Positions 44,001 to 55,743 of a DNA stretch of 64,000 nucleotides are shown one piece after another. The notes below the pieces were generated by a model that made no database searches, was not told the origin of the DNA, and saw only the letters and a program-made list of their open reading frames with translations. Positions within the stretch are counted from its first letter, which is position 1; every line of letters starts with the position of its first letter. A program made the translations under genes and the position numbers. Source of the DNA: Pogona vitticeps (Eukaryota > Chordata > Lepidosauria > Squamata > Agamidae); contig NC_135794.1 of the NCBI RefSeq assembly GCF_051106095.1, positions 25,856,747 to 25,920,746 of the forward strand, written 5' to 3'.

Positions 44001-47000
44001 AGGAATTTTTGAGACAAACGGCTACAGAAACCTTGTTTTTGACAAGTGCATTTTGTTTGTAAATATTTTAGTTGGTAAAATTCCATAGAAAGTGTAAAAA
44101 CAAAAAAAGCCAAAATGTCTGCAGCGCCGCTCATCTAATATTTATTTATTTATTTATTTACTTGCATGCATTATGTATACTTTGTCCAATAGCCAGTCTT
44201 TGAACAGTTTCCCCTTAAATGTAGAATTAGATCATAGAATTAAGACGTATAAATAAAAATCTAAAAACAGTATGAAACTAACAAGAGTGAATAACGTTTA
44301 GAGAAAGAACCTGAAAAGCACAAAATACCAGTATGCTTTTCAAAGCCTGAGCAAATAAAAGGGAGAAACTATAAAAGGGCTGGGCCTACAAAAGAGCAAC
44401 TTACAGGACTAGAGAGCAGAGGCAATCCAGTTCGAGGATGGAAAGCTTTTGTTGAAGTCGCATCAAAATGGTGCAAGTTGTTTCTGTGCCACGTAGGTTT
44501 CAGCGGTAGCAATCTCTGTGCACACAGAAGGAGAAAAATCAGCTATAAATAAGAAACCTATTTAGGCTAAAGTCAGTTATTCTGAATATTTTAGAACACG
44601 TCTACCTATGTGATTTCTCATGCCGCATGCTTCACTCTAAATGTCAAAACATGTCACAAAATCTGGCTGCAGGGTCCAGGTTGGGCCCCCTGTTGCTCCC
44701 CAGGGGCTGGAGCCACAAAGGGGAGGCCATGGCAGCCAGCAGCCGGTATCGGCAGAACCCACACCAAGGACAATTCTCCTTGTAGATAGAGCTTCAGTAT
44801 GTTACTTTAAATCCACCACTTGTTTCAAAAGGCTAAATTGTCAACATGCATACTTACTACCCACAAGTGCATAGAAGCCCCCCATCTATTATGAAGCGTG
44901 GCTCTTTGGGTAATCCATGCAACATTGAGGAATGGGATACCCCCATTTTAAAGCAATGCAGTGTTGCAGATTAGCGGATAAGCTTTCAGAGGAAACCACA
45001 GCGGGAGCCTCCGGAGTATGTCCAGTACTTTCTATGGCCAAAGGTAGTCAGACCGGTAAGTGGCAACTAGAGAGGGCCCATGGAATCAATGGAACATCTA
45101 AAGAAGAAGACCCACCAAATCTCCACCAATTCAACAGGCCTCCTCTAGCTGTGACTGACTAGGCTAAGCAACAGGATTTCAGCCTCTGTGTACCATTAGC
45201 AAAAGGCGTACACCATCTGCGGGGATAAAACTTTGCATGTAAGGGGCGCAGCATCAAGAAGATTTTGATGGAAATGCAGCAAAGGGATAAGGGTTTCCGC
45301 CGGCCCATTAAAGAGGTAAGCTGTTGTCGCCACACCCACTGCGACCGAAAGAGAGGTAGGCAAACACGCGCGTCTCTCTCGCATGGATCAGATCCAGGCT
45401 GACCGCTGGGCATCCGCCCCTCCAAGCAGACAGCGCTGAAGCTGCAGCTGCAGCACCCCTCTTTCCTCTGCCCCACCTAGGAAGAACCTATTGCCCCACA
45501 AGATGCTGTTTTACTGACGGCCACAGCAACACAGCAGTTGTTCCTATGAGATAGGTAGGGAAGTGACCCACAACAGCACACGGGAGGGTTCAAAGCAACA
45601 CTCACAGTTGTCTCGGCATTCCTTTGTTCAAACGAGGCCCCTCGACCATCTTCGTGAGACTTCTTCTGAGAACGTTTCTGTCCTTCGTAATCCGAGGGAT
45701 CTTCATTCTCATCGTTGGCATTTTTTACCTTATGTTGTTTATTTCTGCATTTGAAACTTTCAAGGTCTTTGTGTAAACAGTTTTCAATACTAGCGAGTTG
45801 AGAGTTTTGTTCACAAGCATTTGGTTGCTTTGAGTCTGTCCTCGAGCCGTTGGGCTCACCTTTGTGCAAACCGTCCGGCACCTGTGTTACCGTCACTTTC
45901 ACACGTTCAAGTATTTGGGGCTGATCCAACTGTGGATTGCTCAAGCAGTCCGAGGCGCTGCTCCGAAGCTTCTCTGTGGAGATCGGGTCATCCCTAGCTT
46001 TCAAAGGGGAACAAGGCTTGGCAACACTTTTCTTTGCCACTTGAGGTTTATGGGAACAATTCAAAATTAGAGATTCCAATTTATCTGCTAATTCTGGCTT
46101 ATACCCTTCCTTGCTACATGATTGGTTCAAGCAAGTCAAAGGACCTTTAGTTCTATGGGTCGGTGACTGCTGAAATGGGTTTGGGACCACTTCATTGGAC
46201 TCTGCTAGAAGCAGCTTCCTCCTGACTTGAGAGGTGGGGGAGACCTTCAATTCAGCATCACATCTGAACGGACTCAAGGGGGTGGCTGGGGTTTTCCTTT
46301 TTGCCTTCTGGCTGTCCTCCGATAAAGTTGATCCGGAGAAGGACTCCGAAGGGACCTCTCTGCATTTTTTCAGCAGGTTGTCTCCTACGCTGGGACTGTG
46401 GAAAGCCTTTGGATTGACTGGACTAACTTCATGGACATTAAACACAGGATGGGCAGCAGGTGCCACCGGCGGATCACAGTGAATCAGATGTTGTGCTATC
46501 CTGGCTATGACCTCCTGCCGCTCTTGAAGCAGAGAGCTTATGAGAGGGTTGGTTTCCTCTCTGGTGTGACGGGACCACTGGTTCACCAGAACATAGGAAT
46601 CGGATAACGGTGCTTCTGGTATCTTGGGGGCTTTTCTGACGCTGCTGCTTTCTGATGAAGTTGGTTCTGAATTAGGGGTAAAAGGAGAGGACCATTCCCT
46701 TCCCTTCTGGGGCAAGCTTTCTTCCTCGTACGTGCTGCGTAAAACCTTTGAGTTCAATAAACCGGTTTCCCCCGTAGTGAACGGCCGTCCCGTGACTGGC
46801 GATGTTGCTGGATCACAGTGAATCAGGTGCTGAGCAATCCGTGCGATTACTTCATGGCGCTCCTGCAGTAAAGAGCCTATCAGAGGAACAGATTCTCCAA
46901 ATGCCGGGCGAGAACAATAGCCGTTATGAACGCTGGAGTCAGCCAAGCAAAAAGACTTCCCCGTTCTCTCTGGCGGTTCTTCTGGTGGCTTTCTAGAATC

Positions 47001-49307
47001 AGCAGCAGGGGTGCCGGACTGACCTTTAGGCTCTGGCGACCCAGAGTCGGACAACAGCCGGGCCGAGGGGTAAAGCTTCCGGTTCCTGGCAGGTGCCGTA
47101 AATTCACCGCCCGTTTGTGCCCCTTCAGCCCACCTCAACCTGCCACAAGCACGAGGCGAGACGGGCACGCTGCCCAGCTCTGTCTTGAGGGCACCCCAGC
47201 GCTGAGGAACGGTGCTATCTTCCACCTTCTTTCCATAAAAGCCAAGGTTGGTGTGGATACTGCAGGTCAGAACAGGGTAAGTGGATTGTCTCGGCAAAGA
47301 CTGGACACTGACTTTCAAGGCCACGTGATGGGAAATGTTTGGGACTGGGAAAAAATGCTCTGTTGGTGGCTGAGAGAAGGTCCACTGCAGATCCACATGT
47401 GCAGCACTCACTCTGAAAAGAAAAGGGGAAAAACAAAACAAGGAATAAAGGCATACAAGAGCTTCTATGTAGATCCAGCTGTTCAGAGACACTGTTCAAT
47501 ACAGCAGCTTCCCTGAGTTCTCAAATACAGCTGTATTCTCCAGCAGCAGCAACAACCCAATTGGTTGGCTAAAATTATTATTATTCACAAAAATGTGTTT
47601 TCTACTGAATGAGGTCATGCAGAATGTCATAATCAGAAAAGCTATTTAAAGCTTCTTCTCTTTCTGCTTGAGACTTACCGGTAGAGAATATTACGAGGGA
47701 CGGCTCCATGGGAGACACTCAGCCAAGCACTTAGCTGAGAAAAGAACACAAAAGAACGGACAGCCAACAAGAGGGTCTTCTCTTCGATAAATCGATCACC
47801 ACTTCTAAAAGCACACCAAAGAGAAAGGCGTAAAGTTGGCGGAAATAATGACACATAAAAGACAACAAAACAGTCATTTATCTCGGATATAATTATCTAG
47901 GAAGTTGAGAAAAACATCTCACATGGGAGTACAACTCAATGTGCCAGGACAGCAGGCTTACCAAAAAATACTATAAAACAAGCAAAACCAAGGGCGCCAT
48001 GAAATATTTTCATCAGACATACTAAAGGTTAAATCCAAATTTACAACTGGAGTAGATTAATTGAAAAAAGTCAATACTGATGTAAATCCCATTGATTTCA
48101 ATGGGTACACTGTGGACAGAACTAAAACTGGATGTACTTATAAACCTTAAGGAAAAACTAGGCATATACCTTTGATAAATACTAAATAAAGATTATGTTC
48201 AATCAAACCGAGACGAACCCAAAAAGACTCAGATCTATGTATCACTGCGTTATGTATGCAGCAACCACCAAGCGTCCAGCCTCAACCCTAGACCCACCCA
48301 CCCCCCATATACAAACTTACTGTCGTGGAACTGGCTCCAGAAGCCACCTTTCCAGTAACAGCGCGTCTTGCTTGATGGCTGGATCCTTCAAGTCACTCCC
48401 TTCTGTGGTGGGCCCTTCGTCACTATAGCAACAGTCTGGAAGCAGCATCACTTCGATCATGATAGGGATATTATTCTTCCACAGCAATGAAACCTCAGAC
48501 CTTGTGCGCTTTGCTTGACGACACTTGAATCAAAGAACCAGACGACACAAGACCAGAATTAAAGTCAGCCTCTTGTGTACAAGCCAACCTCTGGTTGTAC
48601 TCTGGTACCCTTAGCTACCAATAAGTGCAAACAAAAACTCGCACGGAGTGAGTTCTAAGGCCCTTTACAAGCCCATGGAAATCCCACTGAAGGGTTACCA
48701 GGCAGAGTTTGGGTTAAACATTGATTTTTCTGGTATTCTACAGGGCTACAGGAAAGTTGAAGAACAAAATCTACTAGTGTCACATCAAAGGTTTCAGCTT
48801 CGAAAGCTTCAATCAAGAGTCGTCTTCAGGTTTTAAATCTTTAGTCAAGAGTTCTCCTCAAGTTTTCATCTTCCCATCAACCAATACGTACCTAGAAGTC
48901 CCACCAGTCCTTCAGAGCGAGCATCTTTCTACTTCACCATTCTGCTTTAAAGGTAACAGAAATCATTTCATGCTCTCAGTTCACAGGTACTGAAAGCATT
49001 TAAGAAGCAGCCTAAAAATGCTGACATTTAATGCCAGTGTTTGCAACGTAATTTACTGAACGCAGCCCTTTAGACAAGAGAACAGCGAACAAGGACGACG
49101 AGCACCTCGGATCATCCCGTACCTGGGCCGCTTTGTCACTGCACTCATGCTTGGTCGTTGGCGGCTGGCTTGACTGTGTCGGAGGGCAGTGGAATCCCTC
49201 TGTCCTGCCCTTGACGGAATACTCCGGTGTTCGCCCTTCCGTAATCAGCAAGGCCAAGTTGACGAGGAACTCCTCCGCTTCATATTCAAAGTACTCCTCT
49301 AAAGTGT
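37904..49307 (-). CDS. ATOSA: ATOSA (FAM214A), atos homolog A, all but the first few codons
   Basis: ATOSA is the vertebrate homologue of Drosophila Atossa, a nuclear transcriptional regulator; the vertebrate role is less clear. Eleven coding exons, each with GT/AG borders and matching phases, are 49123-49307, 48321-48523, 47679-47804, 45606-47412, 44405-44515, 43856-43935, 42863-42971, 41994-42152, 41075-41143, 39387-39586 and 37904-38057. They give about 1,066 residues ending PQFSPRC. The conserved C-terminal Atos/DUF4210 and 'chromosome segregation'-type domain is clear (SAPPVTSLSLLGNFE; DPLGIVAGFTAEVGASGVFC; YSVSDDNAPSPYM). The N-terminus EEYFEYEAEEFLVNLALLIT is also conserved. The large exon is variable, with two LLQER repeats. 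The first coding exon (MKPDR in human) was not found and should lie beyond the right edge. Confidence 0.97.
38058..39386 (-). other. ATOSA last intron
   Basis: 1.3-kb intron. Nothing recognised. Confidence 0.65.
39387..39586 (-). CDS. ATOSA: ATOSA exon (TLFNPNKTVV...)
   Basis: 200 nt: TLFNPNKTVVKMFVVIYDLR, EMPANHQTFLRQRTFSVPVR and HPEERLLRYLIHL plus two bases of Arg. Part of the conserved C-terminal domain. Acceptor TTTCAG, donor GTGAGG. Confidence 0.98.
39587..41074 (-). other. ATOSA intron
   Basis: 1.5-kb intron with several C/G runs. Nothing recognised. Confidence 0.65.
41075..41143 (-). CDS. ATOSA: ATOSA exon (GVIALESLGKRGYRVPPSG...)
   Basis: 69 nt, 23 codons, phase 0 at both ends. Encodes GVIALESLGKRGYRVPPSGT and IQV. 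Acceptor CACCTAG, donor GTATGT. Confidence 0.97.
41340..41389. repeat. (CCT)n microsatellite
   Basis: About 16 nearly perfect CCT units in an ATOSA intron, a homopurine/homopyrimidine tract. Confidence 0.97.
41775..41903 (+). mobile_element. tRNA-derived SINE (family A)
   Basis: tagctcagcagtttaaaggc (A-box region), tgcagagccagaggctggga, gttcaatcccc (B-box region), ggggctggactggatgaccc and the end ccagctctgtagttctaag. Same family as at 56556. The phrase tgctagtaacatttt occurs directly before it and again 23 bp upstream. Confidence 0.85.
41994..42152 (-). CDS. ATOSA: ATOSA exon (ESVLNYRLDPLGIV...)
   Basis: 159 nt, 53 codons, phase 0 at both ends. Holds ESVLNYRLDPLGIVAGFTAE and VGASGVFCPTHMTLPVEVSF, the most conserved block of the family. 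Acceptor ATCCAG, donor GTACGT. Confidence 0.98.
42863..42971 (-). CDS. ATOSA: ATOSA exon (PQRCINGEQEPDIQERP...)
   Basis: 109 nt. Completes a split Ser, then PQRCINGEQEPDIQERPLLS and CSAPPVTSLSLLGNFE, matching human CLNIEDDPDIHEKPFLSSSA and following. Acceptor CTCTAG, donor GTAATG. Confidence 0.96.
43856..43935 (-). CDS. ATOSA: ATOSA exon (VPERKTRSGCFDLD...)
   Basis: 80 nt, phase 0 to 2: VPERKTRSGCFDLDTSLLHL then KCLSSK and AG of the split Ser. Matches human VPQRKTQSGCFDLDSSLLHL. Acceptor TTTGAG, donor GTATTC. Confidence 0.95.
44139..44162. repeat. (TTTA)n tract
   Basis: Five to six ttta units in an ATOSA intron. It could be the tail of a decayed LINE, but no body is recognisable. Confidence 0.8.
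44405..44515 (-). CDS. ATOSA: ATOSA exon (RLLPLKPTWHRNN...)
   Basis: 111 nt, 37 codons, phase 0 at both ends: RLLPLKPTWHRNNLHHFDAT then STKAFHPRTGLPLLSSP. The second half is strongly conserved, the first half diverged. Acceptor TGCACAG, donor GTAAGT. Confidence 0.94.
45606..47412 (-). CDS. ATOSA: ATOSA large central exon
   Basis: 1,807 nt, 602 codons after completing a split Arg. It begins VSAAHVDLQWTFSQPPTEHF, and SLPRQSTYPVLTCSIHTNLG follows. Two copies of a helix-like repeat LLQER[HQ]EVIARIAQHLIHCD are seen (46810-46898 and 46471-46558). The remainder is Ser/Lys-rich and low in conservation, as in mammals. It ends NAETT at donor GTGAGT. The frame stays open through the exon, so the gene is intact. 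Confidence 0.97.
47679..47804 (-). CDS. ATOSA: ATOSA exon (SGDRFIEEKTLLLAV...)
   Basis: 126 nt: completes Gln, then SGDRFIEEKTLLLAVRSFVF and FSQLSAWLSVSHGAVPRNIL Tyr, plus CG of a split Arg. Acceptor TTTTAG, donor GTAAGT. Confidence 0.97.
48321..48523 (-). CDS. ATOSA: ATOSA exon (CRQAKRTRSEVSLLWKNN...)
   Basis: 203 nt: CRQAKRTRSEVSLLWKNNIP, IMIEVMLLPDCCYSDEGPTT and KQDALLLERWLLEPVPR plus CA of a split Gln. Nearly the same as human. Acceptor TTCAAG, donor GTAAGT. Confidence 0.97.
49123..49307 (-). CDS. ATOSA: ATOSA second coding exon (TLEEYFEYEAEEFLV...)
   Basis: 185 nt: completes Asp6, then TLEEYFEYEAEEFLVNLALL, ITEGRTPEYSVKGRTEGFHC and KHECSDKAAQ. It begins in mid-codon, so an upstream exon giving about five residues (human MKPDR) is required. 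Acceptor GTTAG, donor GTACGG. Confidence 0.96.
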
Positions 49308-51920
49308 CTAACACGGGAGGCAAGGGCCACAGTCAGCCAAAAGCGAACAACAGACACAACAACCCAACAGACATTGCATTTTGACAAAGGTGCCCCTTTA
49401 AACCCTTTTAATGAATGCAGGACACCGCTTGCATCCTCTCCCAATAATGCTTGCCGCCTTCAGAAAATGCTTTCTCAATGCCAGGGCCAAGCAATGTTAC
49501 AGCCCTTGACAGGCTGTGGTTCCCACAAATGACTGCTTCCACAAAACACTGTCTATCTAGAGACAGCGTGGCTCTGTGGCAAGCCCAGCCCTACTGGTAG
49601 GCAGCTGGAGATGGTGGCCTCAGGGAATGGGCACGGGCGCTTAAGAATGGGCAACAATCTGTTATTTATTTAGTTGCTGAATTTTTATTGCCCGGGACAG
49701 AGAGACAAAGATGTTTGTGGGATTTTCTGACTCGTGTGCCACAACAGCTGGTGAGATGTAGGGTGCAAGACACTTTATTTTGGTTAAGTCGGGAAGAGGG
49801 TGGCCAAGATGCCTTCGGTTGCTGCATAAGCTCTGGGAAGACATACCGCTTTCCCTCGGAATGCATTCCACCCTCAACCCAGGCCTTCCTCTCCATATGG
49901 GATACTTTCAAATGCAAGATACTCTGACCCACAGCGTTACCCTGGAAAGGAGAAACTGGTTCTTCTACCTCCCAGATGGGAAGGGATGTTCTAGGATTAT
50001 GAGGTTCCAAAACGGAGTTACCATTCCCTGCTGGAACACTTTGCTAGCTATGTTTGGAAGCTAAAGAGTTGGTTATTCAGAATCATGCCTTCCTGCTCTT
50101 CATTGCGATTTTGAGCAGGACTAGAAGACAACCATCTGGAATATCCCCGGGTAAGAAGAAAGTGAACCCTCTCGGGAAGTGACTTTTGTCTCAGTTCCAA
50201 AGGACTGGCAACCTCATCGGGCACCAAACTTCTAACAAGGGGACACCTCTGGTGCAAAGCAAGGTTCGGCAAGGAAAGGACACAGCATTCATTGTGCCAG
50301 TGCACGTCCAGTTCAAACTAGTAGAAGGAATTAAAATTCAGCAGCTCCCAGCTGATCAAGCGGCAGCTGGCAGCCCTCTTCATAAATTACAGTGAGATAC
50401 TTGATTCCAGCAGATGCAGAATGCAACCAATTCCCTTGTTTCAAGTTTTTATCATACAACCCTCCCATTGTGAAACGCTGCGGACCTCATTTGCATTCTC
50501 CTTCCCTGGCACTGTGGGGCCAAGTGTTTTTGTAATGATTACAACACTTTTCAATTGTAAGTTTATAATTCGCAATGGTTAATAACAGAAAGGTGTGCAT
50601 TCATTTACACCCCCACCCCCACCATGTTAACAGGACCTCCGAAACTGTATCTCTAAGGTGGCAGGAAAAAGGCAGCAGGTAATCTTGACAAGGAGGCTCC
50701 CCCAGGGAGAGGACCCTCCCGGTATCCAGCCCCCGGAATCCCCTTGCCCACAGCACCCTCTGGAACCGTAAGAAGGAAGGAAGCGCTAGCTCGCCAGGGT
50801 ATAACTTCGGTATGAAAATACTGTACTGAAATCAGAGTCTTAAAACGCCAGTGGTGCATGAAGGTGCCTCAGAGATCAATCCTGCTGCAAGAACTTTGAA
50901 CCTCGCTCGTCATCCTAGGGTTGAGGACGCAATGAACTGCTCTGCCTGCTGTGGGGGGAAGGCAGGAAACCTTTTGCCACAGTTCTGCTGCTGCCACGGC
51001 TATGTATGCAAGAAGCCAGAATCCACAAGTGACAACACTCGTATTAGGACCAACGTGAAGTCCACTAAAGCATGGAAGCCTTCCGATTCTTTAGAACTCT
51101 TCATCAGTCTAGGTGACACAAAGAATTTGGGCTGGGGGGGGGGAAAGGAACAGAGAAGAAAGAGGTCCACCTACCGGCATGCGTTTCATACACCACAGAA
51201 AACTGCACCAGCCCTTGCGATGCAAAGGTCCTATTTTAGCGGTGGGCAGGCATGTGGCGGGGGATTGTGAGGAGGGCGCCTCAGCCTTGTTTTCTGTTCA
51301 AAGCTATCTTAACCACGTCCGCCCGAGTGCCAACTAGCTCACGGGTGTGCCTCTCTGTACTTTCCCATCCAGGCCACAGACGGAGGTCAGGCTCCTGCGC
51401 AAATCCAGGAAGAGCCTGTTGAAGGACATACCTGGCTGCTGTGCTTCCCCAATAACTGTCCTGGCAAAGCCGCCTTCTCTCGCTCAGGGAAGGGCAGCCC
51501 CATCCTGGACCCTCGCCCCGTGGGGGAAAGCCGCAGGCTCTGAAGTCAACAGGTGGGAGGAAGGCCCTGGATTCAACCCGCAGCACCTTCAGAGAGAGGA
51601 CTCAGAAGGAATCCTGCCTGAAGCTGTGAAAAGCATCATTCAGTCAGAATCAACCACGCGGGCTTAGAGGCACAGAGGGTCTGACTCAATAGGAGCCTGC
51701 TTCTTAGCTACAGTGTTATTGCAACTATAAATAGGAGTAATTTACAAGGAACACACCCTCTGTGTGGTACTTTTGCAATGAGTGGTTAAGGCCAAAAGCA
51801 TAAAAAAGCACAAAACTCTCTTAAAGACAAAGCAAAGGAAAGCAAATATAGTAGTGCACTTGGAAAAACTTGCTTTAGAACACAGAGATTATGAAAGTGT
51901 AGAATTGTCATAAAGTTTGT
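49308..51920 (-). other. ATOSA 5' intron (exon-proximal part)
   Basis: No exon I can support. A search for the missing MKPDR-type first exon on the minus strand found no candidate. The phrase ttatttatttagttgctgaa near 49665 may be a LINE tail, but no protein match follows it. Confidence 0.5.
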
Positions 51921-52216
51921 CCTGTTTACATCTGCAGACGTTGTCCAGAGATTTGCCATGAGCTCTGTGGCACAACAGAGTGAAAACACAAGATGTACTC
52001 ATGGGGCAACCACCAGATGTTACTAGATCAGCAGACGGTGGAGAAGGAGAAAGCGAAGAACTGGCAGGTTCCCGCTCCAACGTCCCTTTCCCGTTCACTG
52101 CTCTGTGGATGAAGGGGCGTCCCCACAGTTCAAAACCACGTTCCTATGGCCGCTGGGCTTTTTGGCTTAACATTCTACAGCAAGCCCAATTTTCAGGGGG
52201 CTGCACGTCATACGCC
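51921..52216. repeat. Duplicated segment, copy 1 (unnamed repeat)
   Basis: Starts cctgtttacatctgcagacg and runs about 295 bp. Roughly the first 120 bp are identical to copy 2 at 55744, after which similarity falls and copy 1 has about 27 bp extra around 52100. Both copies are in the same orientation. I cannot assign a family. Confidence 0.85.
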
Positions 52217-52824
52217 TAGCTTTCACCAGGACTGCTGACAGCCAGAGGCCGAGAACAGGCACTGATCCAAGCAGTTAAGATTCCCTCCTCGCAACCCCCT
52301 GCACTCAGAAGAACACAGCCCCAACAAGGACTCGATTCCGACACCATGTTTTTCTTCCACATTAGTCTGCAATGTGCTAAGCCCGGATGAATTTCAGAGG
52401 AAAGTTCTTCAAGACAGGAGAGAAGGTTGGATTCTGCTGCTCTCATTCGACACCAAGAGGTGGTGGTCATGGCAGCTTACATATGCAAACTGCCTTTATT
52501 TTATAATCAGGGCACCAACTAAGCTGCGCCCCAGAGAGCATGATTAACTGTCGCTCTAGCTAATGAAATTTGAGGAGGTCTATTTTAAATTATGTAATTT
52601 TAGACTATCAGTAGGCAGATGCAGGTTGAAGACAGCACCAATTTGCTTGGCTTGAGTTTGTAATTCAGAAGACTGAGTGTGCTGTGTGAGATAAGGATGA
52701 TTCCAGGAAAAACATACCATGATTATTATTACTGACTGTATCAAAGATCCAGTTATTAAGCTTGACTTGGGTGCTAAAATGTTGCCAGAGTAGTTTTATT
52801 CATCTAATTACAAAAATAACCTTG

Positions 52825-52825
52825 A

Positions 52826-52888
<63 letters not shown>

Positions 52889-52905
52889 CACACACACACA
52901 CACAC
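52825..52905. repeat. (CAGA)n(CA)n microsatellite
   Basis: About 15 cagA units followed by CA units, in the ATOSA 5' region. Confidence 0.97.
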
Positions 52906-55743
52906 AAAAACAATCGGGGTTGCAGCTCTACTCCAAAGAGGAGTTGTACAACTAATAACACAAAAAGTACAATTCAGTGCTTTTTAGAAACAACAGCATA
53001 AATAGATGCTGCTTCTTTTATCTTTTTCAAGGAAAAAAATTTAGAACCTTTCTGGAAAAAAAATGTTTAGCATTGTCTAAAGGCACAAAATGTGCAGGAG
53101 GGTCTCCCAGAGTGTTTTCCAGCAGCAGTGACCTAATTTCACCCTTGCTATTCCTGGGTGTTATCACAGTTGCAAGCCTCCCTCTCCCGAGGGGAGCTTA
53201 TTGTTGCCTGCGCGTTTTTGTAACAAGCTAGACAGTGTATTCTTGGAACACATTTTCTAAGGGCCAGGATTCCCCACTCAAAACACACCGGGGGCGGGGG
53301 GGGGGACGATGATTGCAAAATAACAACGTCTTTGCTCCTCTGAGGAGGAGTCCACCCTCCCACCCCTGCTGTCGCAGCTGTGTGGGTCTTCCACTCAAGT
53401 GGGGCGGCTGCATCCTATCCTTCTTCTCGCTCTGAATTGGGGGGGGGGAGTGGAAAAGGGCCTGGCCAGGCACAGGGGCTGGAAGCAGATCTAGCGTTTC
53501 AGTCCTAAACAAAGAAGGAAAGAAGCCTTCCCTCCCCCCCCCCGTTCCAGAGAACAGCTCCAGCCCTCCCTTGCAGCTCAAGGAAACAGGGATAGAAAAG
53601 GGCACCGTCTTTTCCCGGCCTGTATTTCGCTGCCAGTGAACAACCACCTCAGATCCAGCAGGGGACAAAACAGGGCGGCCGGGCTGCAGGAACGCTGAGA
53701 AAATGGCCCTTCGGCGGTGGCTCCGGTTCCAGATTGCTCTGCATTCAATCCAAGGCTTAGCATCCAGAAAACACACAGAGAGAGACACAGAGAGGCGTAA
53801 AATGGATTCTTCTTAGTTCTCCACCAGCCCTTGGATCCCACCTCATGACTCACGGATCCATAACCTCGTTCCTCATCTTTAGCCAGTGCCGCACGCTCGT
53901 CCTGCCGGTGGCAAGGGAAGCCTTTGTTCATTCTGCTGGTTGCTGAAAATACACAGACTTCTGTCCCAGGAAGATGCGAGGGAGGGACCTGGGGGTTCCT
54001 CGTATCTGTGACTTCCAAGAAATGCTTCCGTCTGACCCGACATCACTGCCCCCCCGGACTCTCGGGTGCTAACCATGTCTAGCAACGCGCAGGTCCCCCA
54101 TTTCTCAAGTCTTGGTTAAACTGGCTGACAAATCTGAGGATAAAGAACGCTTTTGAAATGATATTGATCAAGCAGAAGTTGAGTTCATGCAAGCGGCACT
54201 GGGTTAGGTGGGCTGCTGTCCAATCTAGTGTGGGATAGGTTTCCATACCTCTACGCCTTTGCAGCCTAGCTTCAGATCTGCAGCTATGGCACCTCATGGG
54301 CCTTCGCAAGGATGCCTCTGCCAGACAAAGGACAGGAGTCAGGTCCCCTGGGAGGAAAGGCTAGGGGTGTGAATCAAAGACCCTCCGTCCCTCCCATGTG
54401 GACATAAAAAAGGGAAGTTCTCCAACTGTATATCATGGCCCCGCAGCTGCTTTTCTCCATAAAATGCAAAGCGGATATAAGTGTGCCGCTTATATCCCGC
54501 CCCATAGTGCTTAAAGCACTCTGTGTCCGTATCGGTCTTCAAAAAGACTGCCAGGAGGACCCGGGCCTTTCACGATCCGTAGCAGCTCAGGATGGCAAAG
54601 CACTGCCCACTTTAGTGAGCAAGAGGGCCGGATCTCTAAGAAGTCCTTGTTCAACCCCGCCTCCCGCCTCCTTCAACAGACCCATATTTAGCAGGCTGAA
54701 CAAAGAAGTCTATTCCAGAGCCAGAGCCGAAGTGAGTGTCAATGGACATCCTGCGTGGTGTCAAGTAAGAAGACGCCGCTGCTCTACAAGAAGCCAGCCT
54801 GAGTTCCCTTGGTCTTATAGGCCTAGTTTCATGGCCTCCTGCAGCAAAAGATCAACCAAGAGAGGCAACTTCGTGGCTGCTTCACGGGCAGCTGTCAGAG
54901 GTGAGAGGCTAACATGCACATCGCTCTCGTCCAGGAGGGTTTCTGCCTGGGAAAGGAAGTCCCCTGCAGACCTTCCTGTCCGCCCTGGCCCAACTGGCCC
55001 CTTCGGTGGGTGGGTGGGCCGAGTTCAGAGTCTGAGACAGGCTGTCCCTGGCCGAGAGGATGCCCCAGGGCACACAGCCCTCCCAGCTGCCTGCACAAAG
55101 GCAAGGGGCTCCAGGGGCTCCTGATCCTTTCAATCCAGGGGGACCTCAAGGCCAGTCTCTAGACAAGTACGTAGTAAATGAACAGGAGGCCTGTAGCCTT
55201 CATGCTCCAATGAACATAAGATTTGCCAGTCATTGGGGTGACTCTAAGGAAGTCAAAGCTGGTTGCATTCAAATGAATCTTAATCTGGAACTAACTTTTA
55301 AGGTGTGACAGTGACTTTAGAGGACATTTACGAGGCAACTGAAAACACAGCAAGTCTACAGGCCTTTTGACTTTCCACTTTAAATTTAAGCATTTCTATT
55401 TCAAGACTCCCTTAGAAAGCTTATCTCAAAAATGAAACAAATGAACAAACAAAAAAACTTTTAAGCTTTTAAAATATGTTAGAACCTGAGATTCTCAGAC
55501 TCTCCAAAGCCACCCGGTCCCTCCTCTAGGGCCCTGGAATCTCCATGAGAGGAGCTGCGGAGGACGAACTTGACAACTCACACTTTCCATCTATTCCATG
55601 GTCTGTGGCTCGGCTTTGGAAACCATTTCCTGTAGTTGCTCTGAAATCCTCTTTGGAAGTGACTAAAATCAAACAAGGATCCAGGCAGTGGGAACCCCTA
55701 CCCCACAGGTTCTTCCTAGAGAAATACTCAAGATCCTCTTGTG
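52906..55743 (-). other. ATOSA 5' intron or upstream DNA
   Basis: Open frames here (for example 54435-55124 plus, 53228-53788 minus) resemble no protein I know and lack splice structure. At 53520-53550 there are C runs. No element named. Confidence 0.5.

Larger units (their letters stand above)
42153..45605 (-). other. ATOSA introns between the central and C-terminal exons
   Basis: Besides the exons listed, this stretch is AT-rich intron. I recognise no further exon or named element, apart from the (TTTA)n tract. Confidence 0.6.

Noticed and set aside
45477-47492. A continuous 671-codon frame as a single-exon gene
   Set aside because: It is ATOSA's central exon (45606-47412) plus read-through into introns on both sides; splice sites and phases are clear.
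52825-52905. A CRISPR-like array
   Set aside because: Simple (CAGA)n microsatellite with no spacers, in a vertebrate genome.
54435-55124. A 229-codon plus-strand open frame as a gene
   Set aside because: No domain, no conserved motif, no splice or promoter support, and it lies in presumed ATOSA 5' DNA.
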